Origin: Pseudomonas petrae
GTDB taxonomy: Bacteria; Pseudomonadota; Gammaproteobacteria; Pseudomonadales; Pseudomonadaceae
Length of the DNA: 64,000 nucleotides
Direction: 5' to 3'
Assembly: GCF_021728295.1 (NCBI RefSeq)
Contig: NZ_JAKJXE010000021.1
Location: 1-64,000, forward strand
Each line of letters opens with the position of its first letter. The first letter of the stretch is position 1. The notes below the pieces were generated by a model that saw only the letters and a program-made list of their open reading frames with translations, was not told the origin of the DNA and did no database searches. A program made the translations under genes and the position numbers. Positions 39,310 to 48,445 of the stretch are shown here, piece after piece.

Positions 39310-40629
39310 TTAAAACTTCGCCAGCACGTCCAGTTGGAGCGTGTTGGCATCCTGGTCACGTGGCAGCGCAGAGGTCGCGAAGTCCGCTTTGGTCAGGAAG
39401 TACGTCGCGCCGACCGCGAAGTTCTTGTCGATGTCGTAGGAAACGCTCAGCTTGTGACCGCGCGAACCGGTAGTGCCGTTGGCGAAGTCGGAGTCGGTGA
39501 AGGCACCCACCACAGCGTTACGCTGTGTATCGCGGTAGTTGTAGTCCAGACCGAAACCGAACACCTTGGTTTTCACACCCGCCAGCCATGCGGTGTCTTC
39601 GTCGCTGTTGGTGGCGCTGTTGACCACGTACTGACCGTACAGGCCGACCGGTACGGCGAAGCCGGTCAGGTCCAGCTGACCGAAGCCTTCATACAGGCGG
39701 AAGTCGGTGGTGTTGTTGCCGTTGATGCTCAAGCCACAGAACGTCGTGCTGGTGCTGGCAGCGGCCGGATTACAGTCGTTGGAGTTTTCGTAGTTGTAGA
39801 CCGAACCGCCGACTGTCATTTTCACGTTGTCGGTGATGGCGATCCGCGTACCCAACTGAGCCGCGTTCAGGCGCAGGTCGTTCTTGAACTGCGTACCTTC
39901 ACCGCTGATGTTGTCCTTGAGGGTGTAGGTACCGGCGCTGCCGAACAGCTCGAAGCCCTTGTTGATCGGCAGGCTGTAAGTAGCGGCCAGACCTTCAGGG
40001 TTGATGTCGTTGTCCCAGATCACGTCGCCTTCGCTGACCCATGGTTGAGCCATTTTGCCGCCGATGACGTGCAGGTTCTGGATCGCGGTCGGGTGGTAAT
40101 CGATGAAGCCTTGATCCAGCCACAGGTCTTTCTTGGTGAAGTAGTCGTTCTGGTCAACGTTGGTGGAGTTGGCCTTGTTGTCGCCACCGGTGGCGATACG
40201 AATGCCGGTGCTGACTTGCGGGTTGATCTCGCTGTAAGCGCCCAGACGCACACGGATACGCTGACGGTTTTTGTCCTGGCTGTTGTTCTGGTCGTCGATC
40301 TTGACCGTCTCTTGCCGAACGCGAACGTCGCCTTTGAACTGAGTCTTCGCCGCCCATGCCACTTTCTGCTCGAAGGCAGACAGTTCGGAGGACTTGGCAG
40401 CGGTAGCGGCGGCGATCTGGTCGGACGTGGCTTTCTGGGCCTGTTGCTGAGCCAGCTGGTCTTTGGTCAGCTCGGTTTGCAGTTCGGCGTACTGAGCAGG
40501 TGAAATCGAGCCGTTGGCCTTGAGCATGTCGAGCAGTTTCGCGTCGACTGCGGCGCTGGCCGGAACGCTCATGGCCAGCAGCACACCACCACACAGGGCT
40601 GCCGCAGTTTTCGTGGAAGCAAGACGCAT
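39310..40629 (-). CDS. Putative outer-membrane porin
   Basis: A 439-residue beta-barrel candidate. The signal peptide is MRLASTKTAAALCGGVLLAMSVPASA. A short N-terminal segment is rich in Gln/Ala/Thr and probably coiled (LQTELTKDQLAQQQAQKAT). From about residue 95 the sequence alternates polar and aromatic residues as in a barrel, and it ends in Phe (LDVLAKF). It resembles the Pseudomonas putative porin family (PF16930-like). The solute is unknown. Confidence 0.8.
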   Translation of the reverse strand: MRLASTKTAAALCGGVLLAMSVPASAAVDAKLLDMLKANGSISPAQYAELQTELTKDQLAQQQAQKATSDQIAAATAAKSSELSAFEQKVAWAAKTQFKGDVRVRQETVKIDDQNNSQDKNRQRIRVRLGAYSEINPQVSTGIRIATGGDNKANSTNVDQNDYFTKKDLWLDQGFIDYHPTAIQNLHVIGGKMAQPWVSEGDVIWDNDINPEGLAATYSLPINKGFELFGSAGTYTLKDNISGEGTQFKNDLRLNAAQLGTRIAITDNVKMTVGGSVYNYENSNDCNPAAASTSTTFCGLSINGNNTTDFRLYEGFGQLDLTGFAVPVGLYGQYVVNSATNSDEDTAWLAGVKTKVFGFGLDYNYRDTQRNAVVGAFTDSDFANGTTGSRGHKLSVSYDIDKNFAVGATYFLTKADFATSALPRDQDANTLQLDVLAKF

Positions 40630-40921
40630 ATCAATCTCCGTAACTGAGAAGGGATGACCGAATCATCCAGGGATCAGCCGACCAAGGGTGGGCGGGAAAA
40701 AATGGGAGTTCCTGGAGCCTCTGGCTCTAAAAACTGGCGCCAGTATTGCCAGCGTTTATGACGAAACAGTGGCGAAGTGATGTCATGTCGATGACATGAG
40801 AAAATTTCGTCGAAGCCACGGACTAGAGCGCTGTATCGAGTAAATTCACGTGCAGACCCTGTGAATAAGTGATACTGCGCAAACGTTAGCGCGACCACAC
40901 GACTGGACCAGGAGTGGCGAG

Positions 40922-42049
40922 ATGTCGTTACACCGTTTGGATAAACTGTCGGACCTTGCACCTGAACAGTGGGACGCCCTGATACCTGGCGACTCGCCGT
41001 TTCTGCGCCATGCCTTTCTCAGTTCGCTGGAAGACAGCGGCAGCCTTGGGCCGCGTTCCGGCTGGCGCGCCGAGCACTTGCTGCACTACGAGGGCAAGCA
41101 ACTCATCGCTGCCCTGCCGGCTTACCGCAAGTGGCACTCTTATGGCGAATACGTGTTCGATCACGCCTGGGCGGACGCCTGCCGTCGCGCCGGTCTGGCC
41201 TATTACCCCAAGCTGCTGGTGGCCGTGCCGTTCAGTCCGGTAAGCGGGCCGCGGCTGTTGGCGAAGACCCCGGAAGATGGCCGCGAACTGCTGGCCTGCC
41301 TGCCGGGTTATGCCCAGAGCGAGGAGCTGTCCAGCGTTCACGTCAACTTCACCGACCCGGTCGCCGACGCGTTGCTTGCTGAACAACCCGGCTGGCTGCA
41401 GCGCATTGGCTGCCAGTACCACTGGCAGAACCGCGGCTATCGGGATTTTCAGGATTTTCTCGACGTCTTGAGCTCACGCAAGCGCAAGCAGATGCGCAAG
41501 GAGCGCGAGCAAGTGGCGGGGCAGGGCTTTGATTTCGACTTGCTTGAAGGGCACGAGCTGAGCGAGGCGCATTGGGATTTCGTCTACGCCTGCTATTCCA
41601 ATACCTACGAAGTGCGTGGGCAAACGCCTTACCTCACGCGGGAATTCTTCAGCCTGGTCGCCGAGCGCATGCCCGAAGCGATTCGTGTGGTGCTGGCGCG
41701 TCAGGGTTCACGGCCGGTGGCCATGGCGTTCAGCCTGATTGGCGGCGACAGTTTTTACGGCCGCTACTGGGGCTGCCTGGCCGAGTTCGACCGGCTGCAC
41801 TTCGAAACCTGTTTTTATCAGGGCATGGATTACGCGATCGCCCACGGCTTCAAGCGCTTCGACGCCGGCGCCCAAGGGGAGCACAAGTTGATTCGCGGCT
41901 TCGAGCCGGTCATCACCCACTCGTGGCACTACCTGGCGCACCCGGGATTGCGGGAGGCGGTAGCGGATTTTCTGACCCAGGAACGGGCGGGGATTCTGGC
42001 CTACGCCGAAGAAGCGCGCGGGGCGTTGCCGTATCGGCAGGCGGAGTGA
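40922..42049 (+). CDS. GNAT/FemAB-like acyltransferase (COG3146)
   Basis: A 375-residue cytosolic protein of the family annotated as peptidogalycan biosynthesis or GNAT N-acetyltransferase (DUF482). Recognisable segments are FLRHAFLSSLEDSGSLG, SSVHVNF, SSRKRKQMRKEREQV and RYWGCLAEFDRLHFETCFYQGMDYAI. FemAB-type folds transfer amino-acyl or acyl groups; the substrate is unknown. The start has caggag upstream. The 292-base gap to the divergent porin gene holds both promoters and nothing else evident. Confidence 0.8.
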   Translation: MSLHRLDKLSDLAPEQWDALIPGDSPFLRHAFLSSLEDSGSLGPRSGWRAEHLLHYEGKQLIAALPAYRKWHSYGEYVFDHAWADACRRAGLAYYPKLLVAVPFSPVSGPRLLAKTPEDGRELLACLPGYAQSEELSSVHVNFTDPVADALLAEQPGWLQRIGCQYHWQNRGYRDFQDFLDVLSSRKRKQMRKEREQVAGQGFDFDLLEGHELSEAHWDFVYACYSNTYEVRGQTPYLTREFFSLVAERMPEAIRVVLARQGSRPVAMAFSLIGGDSFYGRYWGCLAEFDRLHFETCFYQGMDYAIAHGFKRFDAGAQGEHKLIRGFEPVITHSWHYLAHPGLREAVADFLTQERAGILAYAEEARGALPYRQAE

Positions 42050-42121
42050 AGATCTAGCGGGCGGCGAATCCACCTACCGATTTGAATTCAACATAGATGT
42101 GAGGTTTTGATCGAGATCAAC

Positions 42122-42330
42122 TGTAGGAGCGCGCTTGCCCGCGATTGCGGTGGGTCAGCTAAATATCCAGTGGCTGACACTCTACGTTCGCGGGCAAGCG
42201 CGCTCCTACAAGGATTTTGTGTCGTTTATACATGCGGCGGCCGTCCTGCGGAATGCTGGCGAAGGCGATTGTTCAGCCACCACAGTGGCGAATGACAGAT
42301 CGGGTTCCCCAGCAAGCCGGCTCCTACGGT
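42122..42330. repeat. REP cluster
   Basis: An inverted pair of the gcgcgcttgcccgcg family spans 42122-42211. A single unit of the agcaagccggctcctacgg type follows near 42311. No gene is supported between 42050 and 42346. Confidence 0.85.
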
Positions 42331-42346
42331 TCGCGCGATGTCTTGA

Positions 42347-44179
42347 TCAATCCACCCCGACAAACCCGCCCGTCTGATGCGCCCACAACCGTGCATACAA
42401 CCCTTTGTGGGCCAGCAGCTCGGCATGGGTCCCGCTTTCAGCGATCACGCCGTTTTCCAGAACGATCAAGCGATCCATCCGCGCGATGGTCGACAGCCGG
42501 TGAGCAATCGCAATCACCGTCTTGCCCTGCATCAGCGTTTCCAGACTCTCCTGAATCGCCGCTTCCACTTCCGAATCCAGCGCTGACGTCGCTTCGTCCA
42601 TGATCAGGATCGGCGCGTCCTTGAGCAGCACGCGGGTGATGGCGATGCGCTGACGCTGACCACCGGACAGCTTGACGCCGCGCTCGCCAACATGGGCATC
42701 CAGCCCGGTGCGGCCTTCGGAGTCCGTCAGCAGCGGAATGAACTCGTCGGCGCGGGCCTTGCGCATGGCTTCCCACAATTGCGCGTCGGTCGCATCCGGT
42801 TTGCCGTAAAGCAGGTTGTCGCGGATCGAGCGGTGCAACAGCGACGTGTCCTGGGTAATCATGCCGATGTGCGAACGCAGGCTTTCCTGAGCGACGTGGG
42901 AAATGTCCTGATCGTCGATCAGGATCCGCCCGCCTTGTACGTCATACAAACGAAGCAGCAGATTCACCAGGGTCGATTTACCGGCGCCCGACGGCCCGAT
43001 CAAACCAATTTTCTCGCCCGCCTTGATGTCCAGGTTCAGGCCGTGGATCACGCCCTTGCCTTTGCCGTACTGGAAATTGAGGTCCTGGAATTTCACCTCG
43101 CCACGGCTGACGGCCAGCTTCGGCGCCGCGTCCCGATCGGTAATGCCCACTGGCTGCGCGATGCTTTGCAGACCGTCCTGAACCATGCCGATGTTTTCGA
43201 AGATGCCGTTGACCACCCACATGATCCAGCCGGACATGTTGACGATCCGAATCGCCAGACCGGTCGCCAGCGCAATCGCGCCCACCGAAATCAACGACTG
43301 GGTCCACAGCCACAACGCCAGGCCCGTGGTGGTGACAATCAGAATGCCGTTGAGCGTGGTGATCACGGTGTCCATTTCGGTGATCACGCGGCCTGCCAGC
43401 TGGGTCTTCTCGGTCTGCTCGCTGATGGCCTCTCGGGCGTACTGCTGCTCCGAATTGGTGTGCGCAAACAGCTTGAGCGTGGCGATGTTGGTGTAGCCAT
43501 CGACGATACGGCCCATCAGTTTCGAACGCGCGTCGGAGGAAATCACCGAGCGCTCCTTGACCCGTGGCACGAAGTACCACAACGCCAGAATGAACGCGAA
43601 AATCCAGCTCAGCAGCGGAATCATCAGGCGCCAGTCAGCCTCGGCGAACAGCACCAGCGCGCTGATCGAATAGATCAGCACGTGCCACAACGCGTCCACC
43701 GACTGCACCGCCGAGTCGCGCAGCGCGTTGCCGGTCTGGACGATGCGTTGGGCGATGCGCCCGGCGAAGTCGTTCTGAAAGAAATTCAGGCTCTGCTTGA
43801 GCACGTAACTGTGGTTCTGCCAGTTGATCATGCTGGTCATGCCGGGGCTGATGGTCTGATGCACCAGCAGGTCATGCAGCGCAACGAAGATCGGGCGCAG
43901 CACCAGCGCGACGACGACCATCCACGTCAGCTCTAACGCATGTTCGCGGAAGAAATTCGGATTGGGCGTGCCCTGGGCCAGATCGATGATGCGGCTCAGG
44001 TAGCTGAACAGCGAGACTTCGATCAACGCCCCGATCAGTCCGACCACCAGCAGCGCGGCAAAGCTGGGCCACACTTGACGCAGGTAATACACGTAGAACG
44101 ATGTGACGGTGTTGGGCGGGGCGGCGGTGGGGGCTTCGCGGAAGATATCGATCAGCTGTTCAAAACGGCGATAGAGCAT
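42347..44179 (-). CDS. ABC exporter, fused membrane and ATPase domains
   Basis: A 610-residue type I exporter half-transporter. Six membrane helices (about 30-340) precede an ATPase domain with Walker A GPSGAGKST, signature LSGGQRQRIAI and Walker B ILIMDEATSALDSE. It resembles MsbA/multidrug-type homodimers. The substrate is unknown. The start at 44179 (MLYRRFEQLIDIF) is the usual family start; an upstream GTG at 44296 would add 39 residues without family character. The stop lies next to the REP cluster. Confidence 0.82.
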   Translation of the reverse strand: MLYRRFEQLIDIFREAPTAAPPNTVTSFYVYYLRQVWPSFAALLVVGLIGALIEVSLFSYLSRIIDLAQGTPNPNFFREHALELTWMVVVALVLRPIFVALHDLLVHQTISPGMTSMINWQNHSYVLKQSLNFFQNDFAGRIAQRIVQTGNALRDSAVQSVDALWHVLIYSISALVLFAEADWRLMIPLLSWIFAFILALWYFVPRVKERSVISSDARSKLMGRIVDGYTNIATLKLFAHTNSEQQYAREAISEQTEKTQLAGRVITEMDTVITTLNGILIVTTTGLALWLWTQSLISVGAIALATGLAIRIVNMSGWIMWVVNGIFENIGMVQDGLQSIAQPVGITDRDAAPKLAVSRGEVKFQDLNFQYGKGKGVIHGLNLDIKAGEKIGLIGPSGAGKSTLVNLLLRLYDVQGGRILIDDQDISHVAQESLRSHIGMITQDTSLLHRSIRDNLLYGKPDATDAQLWEAMRKARADEFIPLLTDSEGRTGLDAHVGERGVKLSGGQRQRIAITRVLLKDAPILIMDEATSALDSEVEAAIQESLETLMQGKTVIAIAHRLSTIARMDRLIVLENGVIAESGTHAELLAHKGLYARLWAHQTGGFVGVD

Positions 44180-44327
44180 TGGCAATGACGCCCACGCTTG
44201 AGCGGGCTCTCCTTTGAATGGGGATTGGGTGCAGCGGCTTGAGAGCGGCCCGATGGCAGTCTTCGGATCAGACCACATGAAAACGCGATTGCTCACGCTG
44301 ATTCAAGTGGCCGGGTCCTTAAAATGC

Positions 44328-44353
44328 AAAAGCCGGGCAGGCGCCCGGCTTTT
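44328..44353. terminator. Terminator after ppiA
   Basis: aaaagccgggc / gcccggctttt with a four-base loop. It sits immediately downstream of ppiA on the minus strand and before the ABC exporter gene. Confidence 0.9.
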
Positions 44354-44368
44354 ACGCTTGCGGCAAGC

Positions 44369-44926
44369 TTAGTTCACGCGCTTGGCCGTCTTGATCAGGA
44401 TCGGGTCAAGCGGCACGTTTTGCATTCCACCTTTGTTGCCGGCTTGCGCATTGACGATCTGATCAACGACGTCCATGCCCTTGACGACTGTGCCGAACAC
44501 CGCGTAGCCATAGTCACGGGCGCCGTGGTCGAGCATCGCGTTGTCCTTCACGTTGATGAAGAACTGGCTGGTGGCCGAATTCACGTCCGAGGTCCGCGCC
44601 ATGGCGACGGTGCCGCGCACGTTGTGCAGGCCGTTATCGGCTTCGTTCTTGATCGGGTCGTTGGTGGGCTTCTGTTGCATCTGCGCGGTGAACCCGCCGC
44701 CCTGAGCCATGAAGCCGGGGATGACGCGGTGGAAAATGGTGTTGTTGTAGAAGTTGCTGTCAACGTACTTGAGGAAGTTCTGGGTGCTGACGGGCGCCTT
44801 GTCCTGATTCAGCTCGATTTCCACATCGCCGAAGCTGGTGGTCAGCACAACGTGAGGCGCCGGAGCGGCCATCAAATGACCGGCGAACAACACGGCAGCG
44901 GCGGAGAGGGCGATTTTCTTCAGCAT
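44369..44926 (-). CDS. ppiA: Periplasmic peptidyl-prolyl cis-trans isomerase (cyclophilin)
   Basis: A 185-residue cyclophilin with signal peptide MLKKIALSAAAVLFAGHLMA. Active-site segments are NNTIFHRVIPGFMAQGGGF, with catalytic Arg, and SATSQFFINVKDN. It catalyses proline isomerisation during folding of periplasmic proteins. The ATG at 44926 has agga eight bases upstream; the longer open frame runs into REP sequence. Confidence 0.93.
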   Translation of the reverse strand: MLKKIALSAAAVLFAGHLMAAPAPHVVLTTSFGDVEIELNQDKAPVSTQNFLKYVDSNFYNNTIFHRVIPGFMAQGGGFTAQMQQKPTNDPIKNEADNGLHNVRGTVAMARTSDVNSATSQFFINVKDNAMLDHGARDYGYAVFGTVVKGMDVVDQIVNAQAGNKGGMQNVPLDPILIKTAKRVN

Positions 44927-45027
44927 GGTCAGAGTCCTGAAATTGATGTCGACTGCGAAAAAACAGGACGTAAGGGAAGCACGTTTGCGGGCATTTGGAC
45001 AGTGGGGGTGTGGCGAGGCGTGTTCTC

Positions 45028-45437
45028 GTGGGACCGGCTTCAGCCGGGAAGGGGCCGGATGGAGCGTCATCAAATTTGCGGTGTGACGCCTGACGCATTC
45101 CCGGCTAAAGCCAGTCCTACAGGGTAATGCGGTGCATTCGTAGGACCGGCTTCAGCCGGGAAGGGGCCAGCGTGAGCACCATTAAACTTGCGGTGCTACG
45201 CCTGACGCGTTCCCGGCTAAAGCCAGTCCTACAGGGTAATGCGGTGCATTCGTAGGACCGGCTTCAGCCGGGAAGGGGCCAGCATGAACACCATTAAATT
45301 TGCGGTGTAACGCCTGACGCTTTCCCGGCTAAAGCCGGTCCTACAAGTGCACGCGTTGTTCTCGTGGGACCGGCTTCAGCCGGGAAGGGGCCAGTTTGAG
45401 CAGCATCAATCCAAAGGCGTACCAGTTGACGCGTTCT
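45028..45437. repeat. 112-bp tandem array of REP pairs
   Basis: Units begin at 45028, 45140, 45252 and 45364, an exact 112-base period. Each starts g(t/c)(a/g)ggaccggcttcagccggg. In the first three, an inverted cccggctaaagcc(a/g)gtcc follows about 80 bases later. The fourth is truncated and runs up to the stop codon of the LysR gene. Units differ by a few bases, so the amplification is not very recent. Confidence 0.92.
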
Positions 45438-46364
45438 TCACAGCATCTGCTGCGGCCCCGGGAAGGGCACATCCAGCGGCGCGGTGTCGAAGCTCTGAAT
45501 CAGCTCGATCAGGATCTGCGTCGCTGGCCCGAGCGGTTTGTCCTTGCTTGAGTAAAGATAAAACGTCGGGTGCCGGCTGCCGCCTTTGTCCAGTGGCAGA
45601 ATCTTCAGCACGCCCTCGTTGATTTCCCGCTCGATGACGTGGCGCGGCAACCAGGCAAACCCCAAGCCGCTGCTGACGAACGCAGCCGCCGTGGCGAGAC
45701 TGCCAACCGTCCAGCGCTGTTCGGCGCCGAGCCAGCCGACGTCGCGCGGTTGATTGCGCCCGGAGTCACGAATCACCACCTGCAACTGGCTTTCCAGGTC
45801 CTGGAAATTCAGCTCACGTTGCAACTGATGCAACGCGTGCCCGGGGTGGGCCACGGCGACGAACTCGACCTTGCTCATCTCATTACCCAAATAGCCCGGA
45901 ATGCTGAAGCCGCTGATGGCGAGATCGGCTACACCTTCCAGCAACACTTCCTCCACGCCCGACAGCACTTCCTCACGCAGCCGCACCCGACATCCGCGGC
46001 TCTGCGGCATAAAGGCTGTCAGCGCCCGCACCAGTCGCGCGTTCGGGTACGCGGCGTCGACGACCACACGCACCTCGGCCTCCCAGCCCTGTTCCATGTG
46101 GTGGGCCAGATCTTCCAGCTGGCTGGCGTTCTTCACCAGTTGCCGCGAGCGCCGCAACAAGACTTCACCCGCCTCGGTCAGCACGGCTTTGCGGCCGTCA
46201 ATGCGCAACAGCGGAACGCCGAGCTGGTCCTGCATCCTGGCGACGGTATAGCTGACCGACGACTGCGAACGGTGCAACGCTTCAGCGGCCTGAGCAAAAC
46301 CGCCATGGTCGACAACGGCTTGCAGCGTGCGCCATTGATCAAGGGTCACGCGGGGCGCTTTCAT
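45438..46364 (-). CDS. LysR-family transcriptional regulator
   Basis: A 308-residue LysR regulator. The N-terminal winged helix includes GGFAQAAEALHRSQSSVSYTVARMQDQLG (about 22-50). The effector domain follows, and FVSSGLGFAWLPRHVIE is the usual late segment. Its divergent neighbour is the small periplasmic protein gene at 46415, 50 bases away, a possible target. The inducer is unknown. Confidence 0.88.
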   Translation of the reverse strand: MKAPRVTLDQWRTLQAVVDHGGFAQAAEALHRSQSSVSYTVARMQDQLGVPLLRIDGRKAVLTEAGEVLLRRSRQLVKNASQLEDLAHHMEQGWEAEVRVVVDAAYPNARLVRALTAFMPQSRGCRVRLREEVLSGVEEVLLEGVADLAISGFSIPGYLGNEMSKVEFVAVAHPGHALHQLQRELNFQDLESQLQVVIRDSGRNQPRDVGWLGAEQRWTVGSLATAAAFVSSGLGFAWLPRHVIEREINEGVLKILPLDKGGSRHPTFYLYSSKDKPLGPATQILIELIQSFDTAPLDVPFPGPQQML

Positions 46365-46414
46365 CTCTCGCTCCTGTTGTCCTAAGCTGGCGGTCCCTGA
46401 ATGGAGACTGCCCC

Positions 46415-46729
46415 ATGAAAAGAATCTGTTGTGTGCTGCTGGCGATGTTGCCGCTGAGCGCGTTCGCCTACCCGATTGACGTCGAGAAAGACATCAAGGG
46501 CGTGCAGGTCGACTACAACAGTCATGACGTCGCCTACGACATCGGCAACATCACCCTGAATAACTTTGGCGACGTTCCCGCCAAGTGCAGCGTGGTCTTT
46601 CGCAACGGGCCGGAAGCCCCGCGCACGCGCCGGGTCCAGGTCGCGCCGAAGAGCAGCACCGAAGTCACCGCGAAATTCACCCGCGACATCGTTAAGCTGC
46701 GCATCTCCCTGAGTTGCGAGCCTCTGTAA
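46415..46729 (+). CDS. Small periplasmic protein
   Basis: A 104-residue protein with signal peptide MKRICCVLLAMLPLSAFA. The mature part has conserved-looking strands (VQVDYNSHDVAYDIGNITLNN) and two cysteines (AKCSVVF, LSCEP) that may form a disulfide. It looks like a small immunoglobulin-type beta domain. Similar Pseudomonas proteins are sometimes misnamed 3-phosphoglycerate kinase; nothing here supports that. It is divergent from a LysR gene. Confidence 0.75.
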   Translation: MKRICCVLLAMLPLSAFAYPIDVEKDIKGVQVDYNSHDVAYDIGNITLNNFGDVPAKCSVVFRNGPEAPRTRRVQVAPKSSTEVTAKFTRDIVKLRISLSCEPL

Positions 46730-46972
46730 CCCACGCAGCGGGGTCGACGGAGCGTACTTCGGCTTCGTCGATAAAACAAATTCTTAGATGGGTTCGGGGC
46801 AATAGTCCGCTTCTTTGATCGAGACGTCCGCCGCTGACATGCCGAGGGGATGGGCGTTCGAATGCTGGAGCGACATCCGACCTGACCCCTTAATCGCCTG
46901 TTAATCCCGCCGCCTGATGATGCTCGCGTTCATCGACACTCCATTGGCACTCGTTCGCTCCTGAGTGCATTG

Positions 46973-47015
46973 CCCGATCGACCCGCAGGACTGCGCCGGG
47001 TTGATCGGGTTTTTT
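46973..47015 (+). terminator. Strong orphan terminator
   Basis: cccgatcgacccg pairs with cgggttgatcggg (one G-T pair) around an 11-base loop, then six T. It lies about 245 bases after the nearest plus-strand stop codon and 105 bases before the next gene. It therefore ends either a long 3' UTR or an unannotated small RNA in 46730-46972. No ORF is supported there. Confidence 0.85.
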
Positions 47016-47119
47016 CTTTCCGGGCCCGGGATCGCCGCTAACGGTGGTCCAGCCGACCTGTTCAATAGACACGCCATGGCCAACCGGCTAAGGTCGCCGC
47101 CTTCAAAAAAGGGGCGACC

Positions 47120-47986
47120 ATGGGCTATCTACTTTTCGTGACGCTGATTCAGGCGTTCTCCTTCAGCCTGATTGGCGTTTATCTGGCCGGGCACGTCGAC
47201 AGCTATTTTGCCGTGCTGCTTCGGGTGGTGCTGGCCGGTTTGGTCTTCATCCCGCTGACGCGCTGGCGTCGGGTCGAGCCGCCATTCATGCGCGGTATGC
47301 TGCTGATCGGCGCGTTGCAATTCGGCGTCACCTACGTCTGCCTGTACCTGAGCTTCCGCGTGCTGACGGTCCCCGAAGTGCTGCTGTTCACCATCCTGAC
47401 GCCGCTCCACGTCACGCTGATCGAAGACGCTCTCAACCGGCGCTTCAATCCGTGGGGCCTAATGGCGGCCATGGTCGCGGTGCTCGGCGCCGTGATCATT
47501 CGTTACGACCGGGTTGATCCGAATTTCCTCGGCGGCTTCCTTCTGTTGCAGGTGGCGAATTTCACCTACGCAGCGGGGCAGGTGCTCTACAAACACCTGG
47601 TCGCCCGCTACCCCAGTGATCTGCCGCACTACCGTCGCTTCGGCTATTTCTACCTCGGCGCCCTGGCTGTGGCGTTGCCCGCGTTTCTGCTGTTCGGCAA
47701 CGCGCAGCATCTCCCGGATGCGCCTCAGCAATGGGTGGTGTTGCTGTTCCTCGGCCTGTGTTCCACCGCGCTTGGCATGTACTGGTGGAACAAAGGCGCT
47801 TGCCTGGTCAACGGCGCCACGTTGGCGGTAATGAACAACCTGCATGTGCCGGTGGGGCTGCTGATCAATCTGTTGATCTGGGGGCAGAACGAGGACCTGG
47901 GCAAGCTGTTTTTGGGCGGGCTGGTGATTGTTTCATCGGTGTGGATCAGTCGGCGCGGTCTTGTTCAACGACGAACCATTCTCTGA
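47120..47986 (+). CDS. EamA-family transporter
   Basis: A 288-residue protein with about 10 membrane helices forming two EamA repeats (DMT superfamily). Typical features are ALQFGVTYVCLYLSFRVLTVPEVLLFTILTPLHVTL in the first half and LFLGLCSTALGMYWWNKG in the second. It matches the carboxylate/amino acid/amine transporter subgroup. Substrate and direction are unknown. The ATG follows aaggggcgacc. Confidence 0.82.
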   Translation: MGYLLFVTLIQAFSFSLIGVYLAGHVDSYFAVLLRVVLAGLVFIPLTRWRRVEPPFMRGMLLIGALQFGVTYVCLYLSFRVLTVPEVLLFTILTPLHVTLIEDALNRRFNPWGLMAAMVAVLGAVIIRYDRVDPNFLGGFLLLQVANFTYAAGQVLYKHLVARYPSDLPHYRRFGYFYLGALAVALPAFLLFGNAQHLPDAPQQWVVLLFLGLCSTALGMYWWNKGACLVNGATLAVMNNLHVPVGLLINLLIWGQNEDLGKLFLGGLVIVSSVWISRRGLVQRRTIL

Positions 47987-48138
47987 AACAGCCGGGTTAG
48001 ACGCCCGCGTTAACGACATCAGCGATGGTGATGTTAAGTATCTTCATGCTTGGTTTTTCATGTTGGGATCAACCGAATAGATTGGCCCCAACGAAACGAC
48101 TTAACCAACTTACCAGCAACTACGCGGAGATCTACATC

Positions 48139-48375
48139 ATGAAAAAGTCCATCGCCTTCGGTTTCGCATTGTCCATCCTGGCTGCCGGTTCTGCATTCGC
48201 CAGCCCAGAGCACATCAACCAACGCGCCATCGTCGATGCTTCCAGCGCTACCGTTCTGGACAGCAAAGTCGCCAGCAAAGAGGCGGTCAAGCCTTTCGCC
48301 ACTCAGACTTCCGGCACCGTCACCGTTGCTGAAAACCGCAAAGAGTTCGGTTCGAGCTACCAGCGTTATCAGTAA
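48139..48375 (+). CDS. Small exported protein
   Basis: A 78-residue protein with signal peptide MKKSIAFGFALSILAAGSAFA. The mature region is Ser/Ala/Val-rich and ends KEFGSSYQRYQ. It resembles a family of short exported Pseudomonas proteins of unknown role. The start at 48139 is chosen because the signal peptide begins there; ggag lies 11 bases upstream. It is followed by a strong terminator. Confidence 0.75.
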   Translation: MKKSIAFGFALSILAAGSAFASPEHINQRAIVDASSATVLDSKVASKEAVKPFATQTSGTVTVAENRKEFGSSYQRYQ

Positions 48376-48402
48376 GTCTTTGGGTGTAATAAGACCCACA
48401 AT

Positions 48403-48429
48403 AAAAGCCCGGCAGATGCCGGGCTTTTT
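48403..48429. terminator. Bidirectional terminator
   Basis: aaaagcccggc / gccgggctttt stem with a four-base loop, then ttg. It ends the small exported gene and can also serve the convergent monooxygenase gene. Confidence 0.9.
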
Positions 48430-48445
48430 GTTGTTTTAAGTTATT

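Noticed and set aside
39334..40503. A 389-codon plus-strand frame opposite the porin
   Set aside because: The porin has a signal peptide, barrel pattern and C-terminal Phe; the antisense frame has none.
45028..45437. CRISPR array
   Set aside because: The 112-base period is fully repeated with no unique spacers, units contain inverted REP arms, and no cas gene is near.
46415..46729. 3-phosphoglycerate kinase
   Set aside because: The protein is about 100 residues with a signal peptide and no kinase motifs; the name circulates in databases but is not supported.
46915..46965. A 15-codon leader peptide (MMLAFIDTPLALVRS) ahead of the terminator, as an attenuator of the EamA gene
   Set aside because: There is no Shine-Dalgarno, no run of a single amino acid, and no alternative anti-terminator pairing could be drawn.
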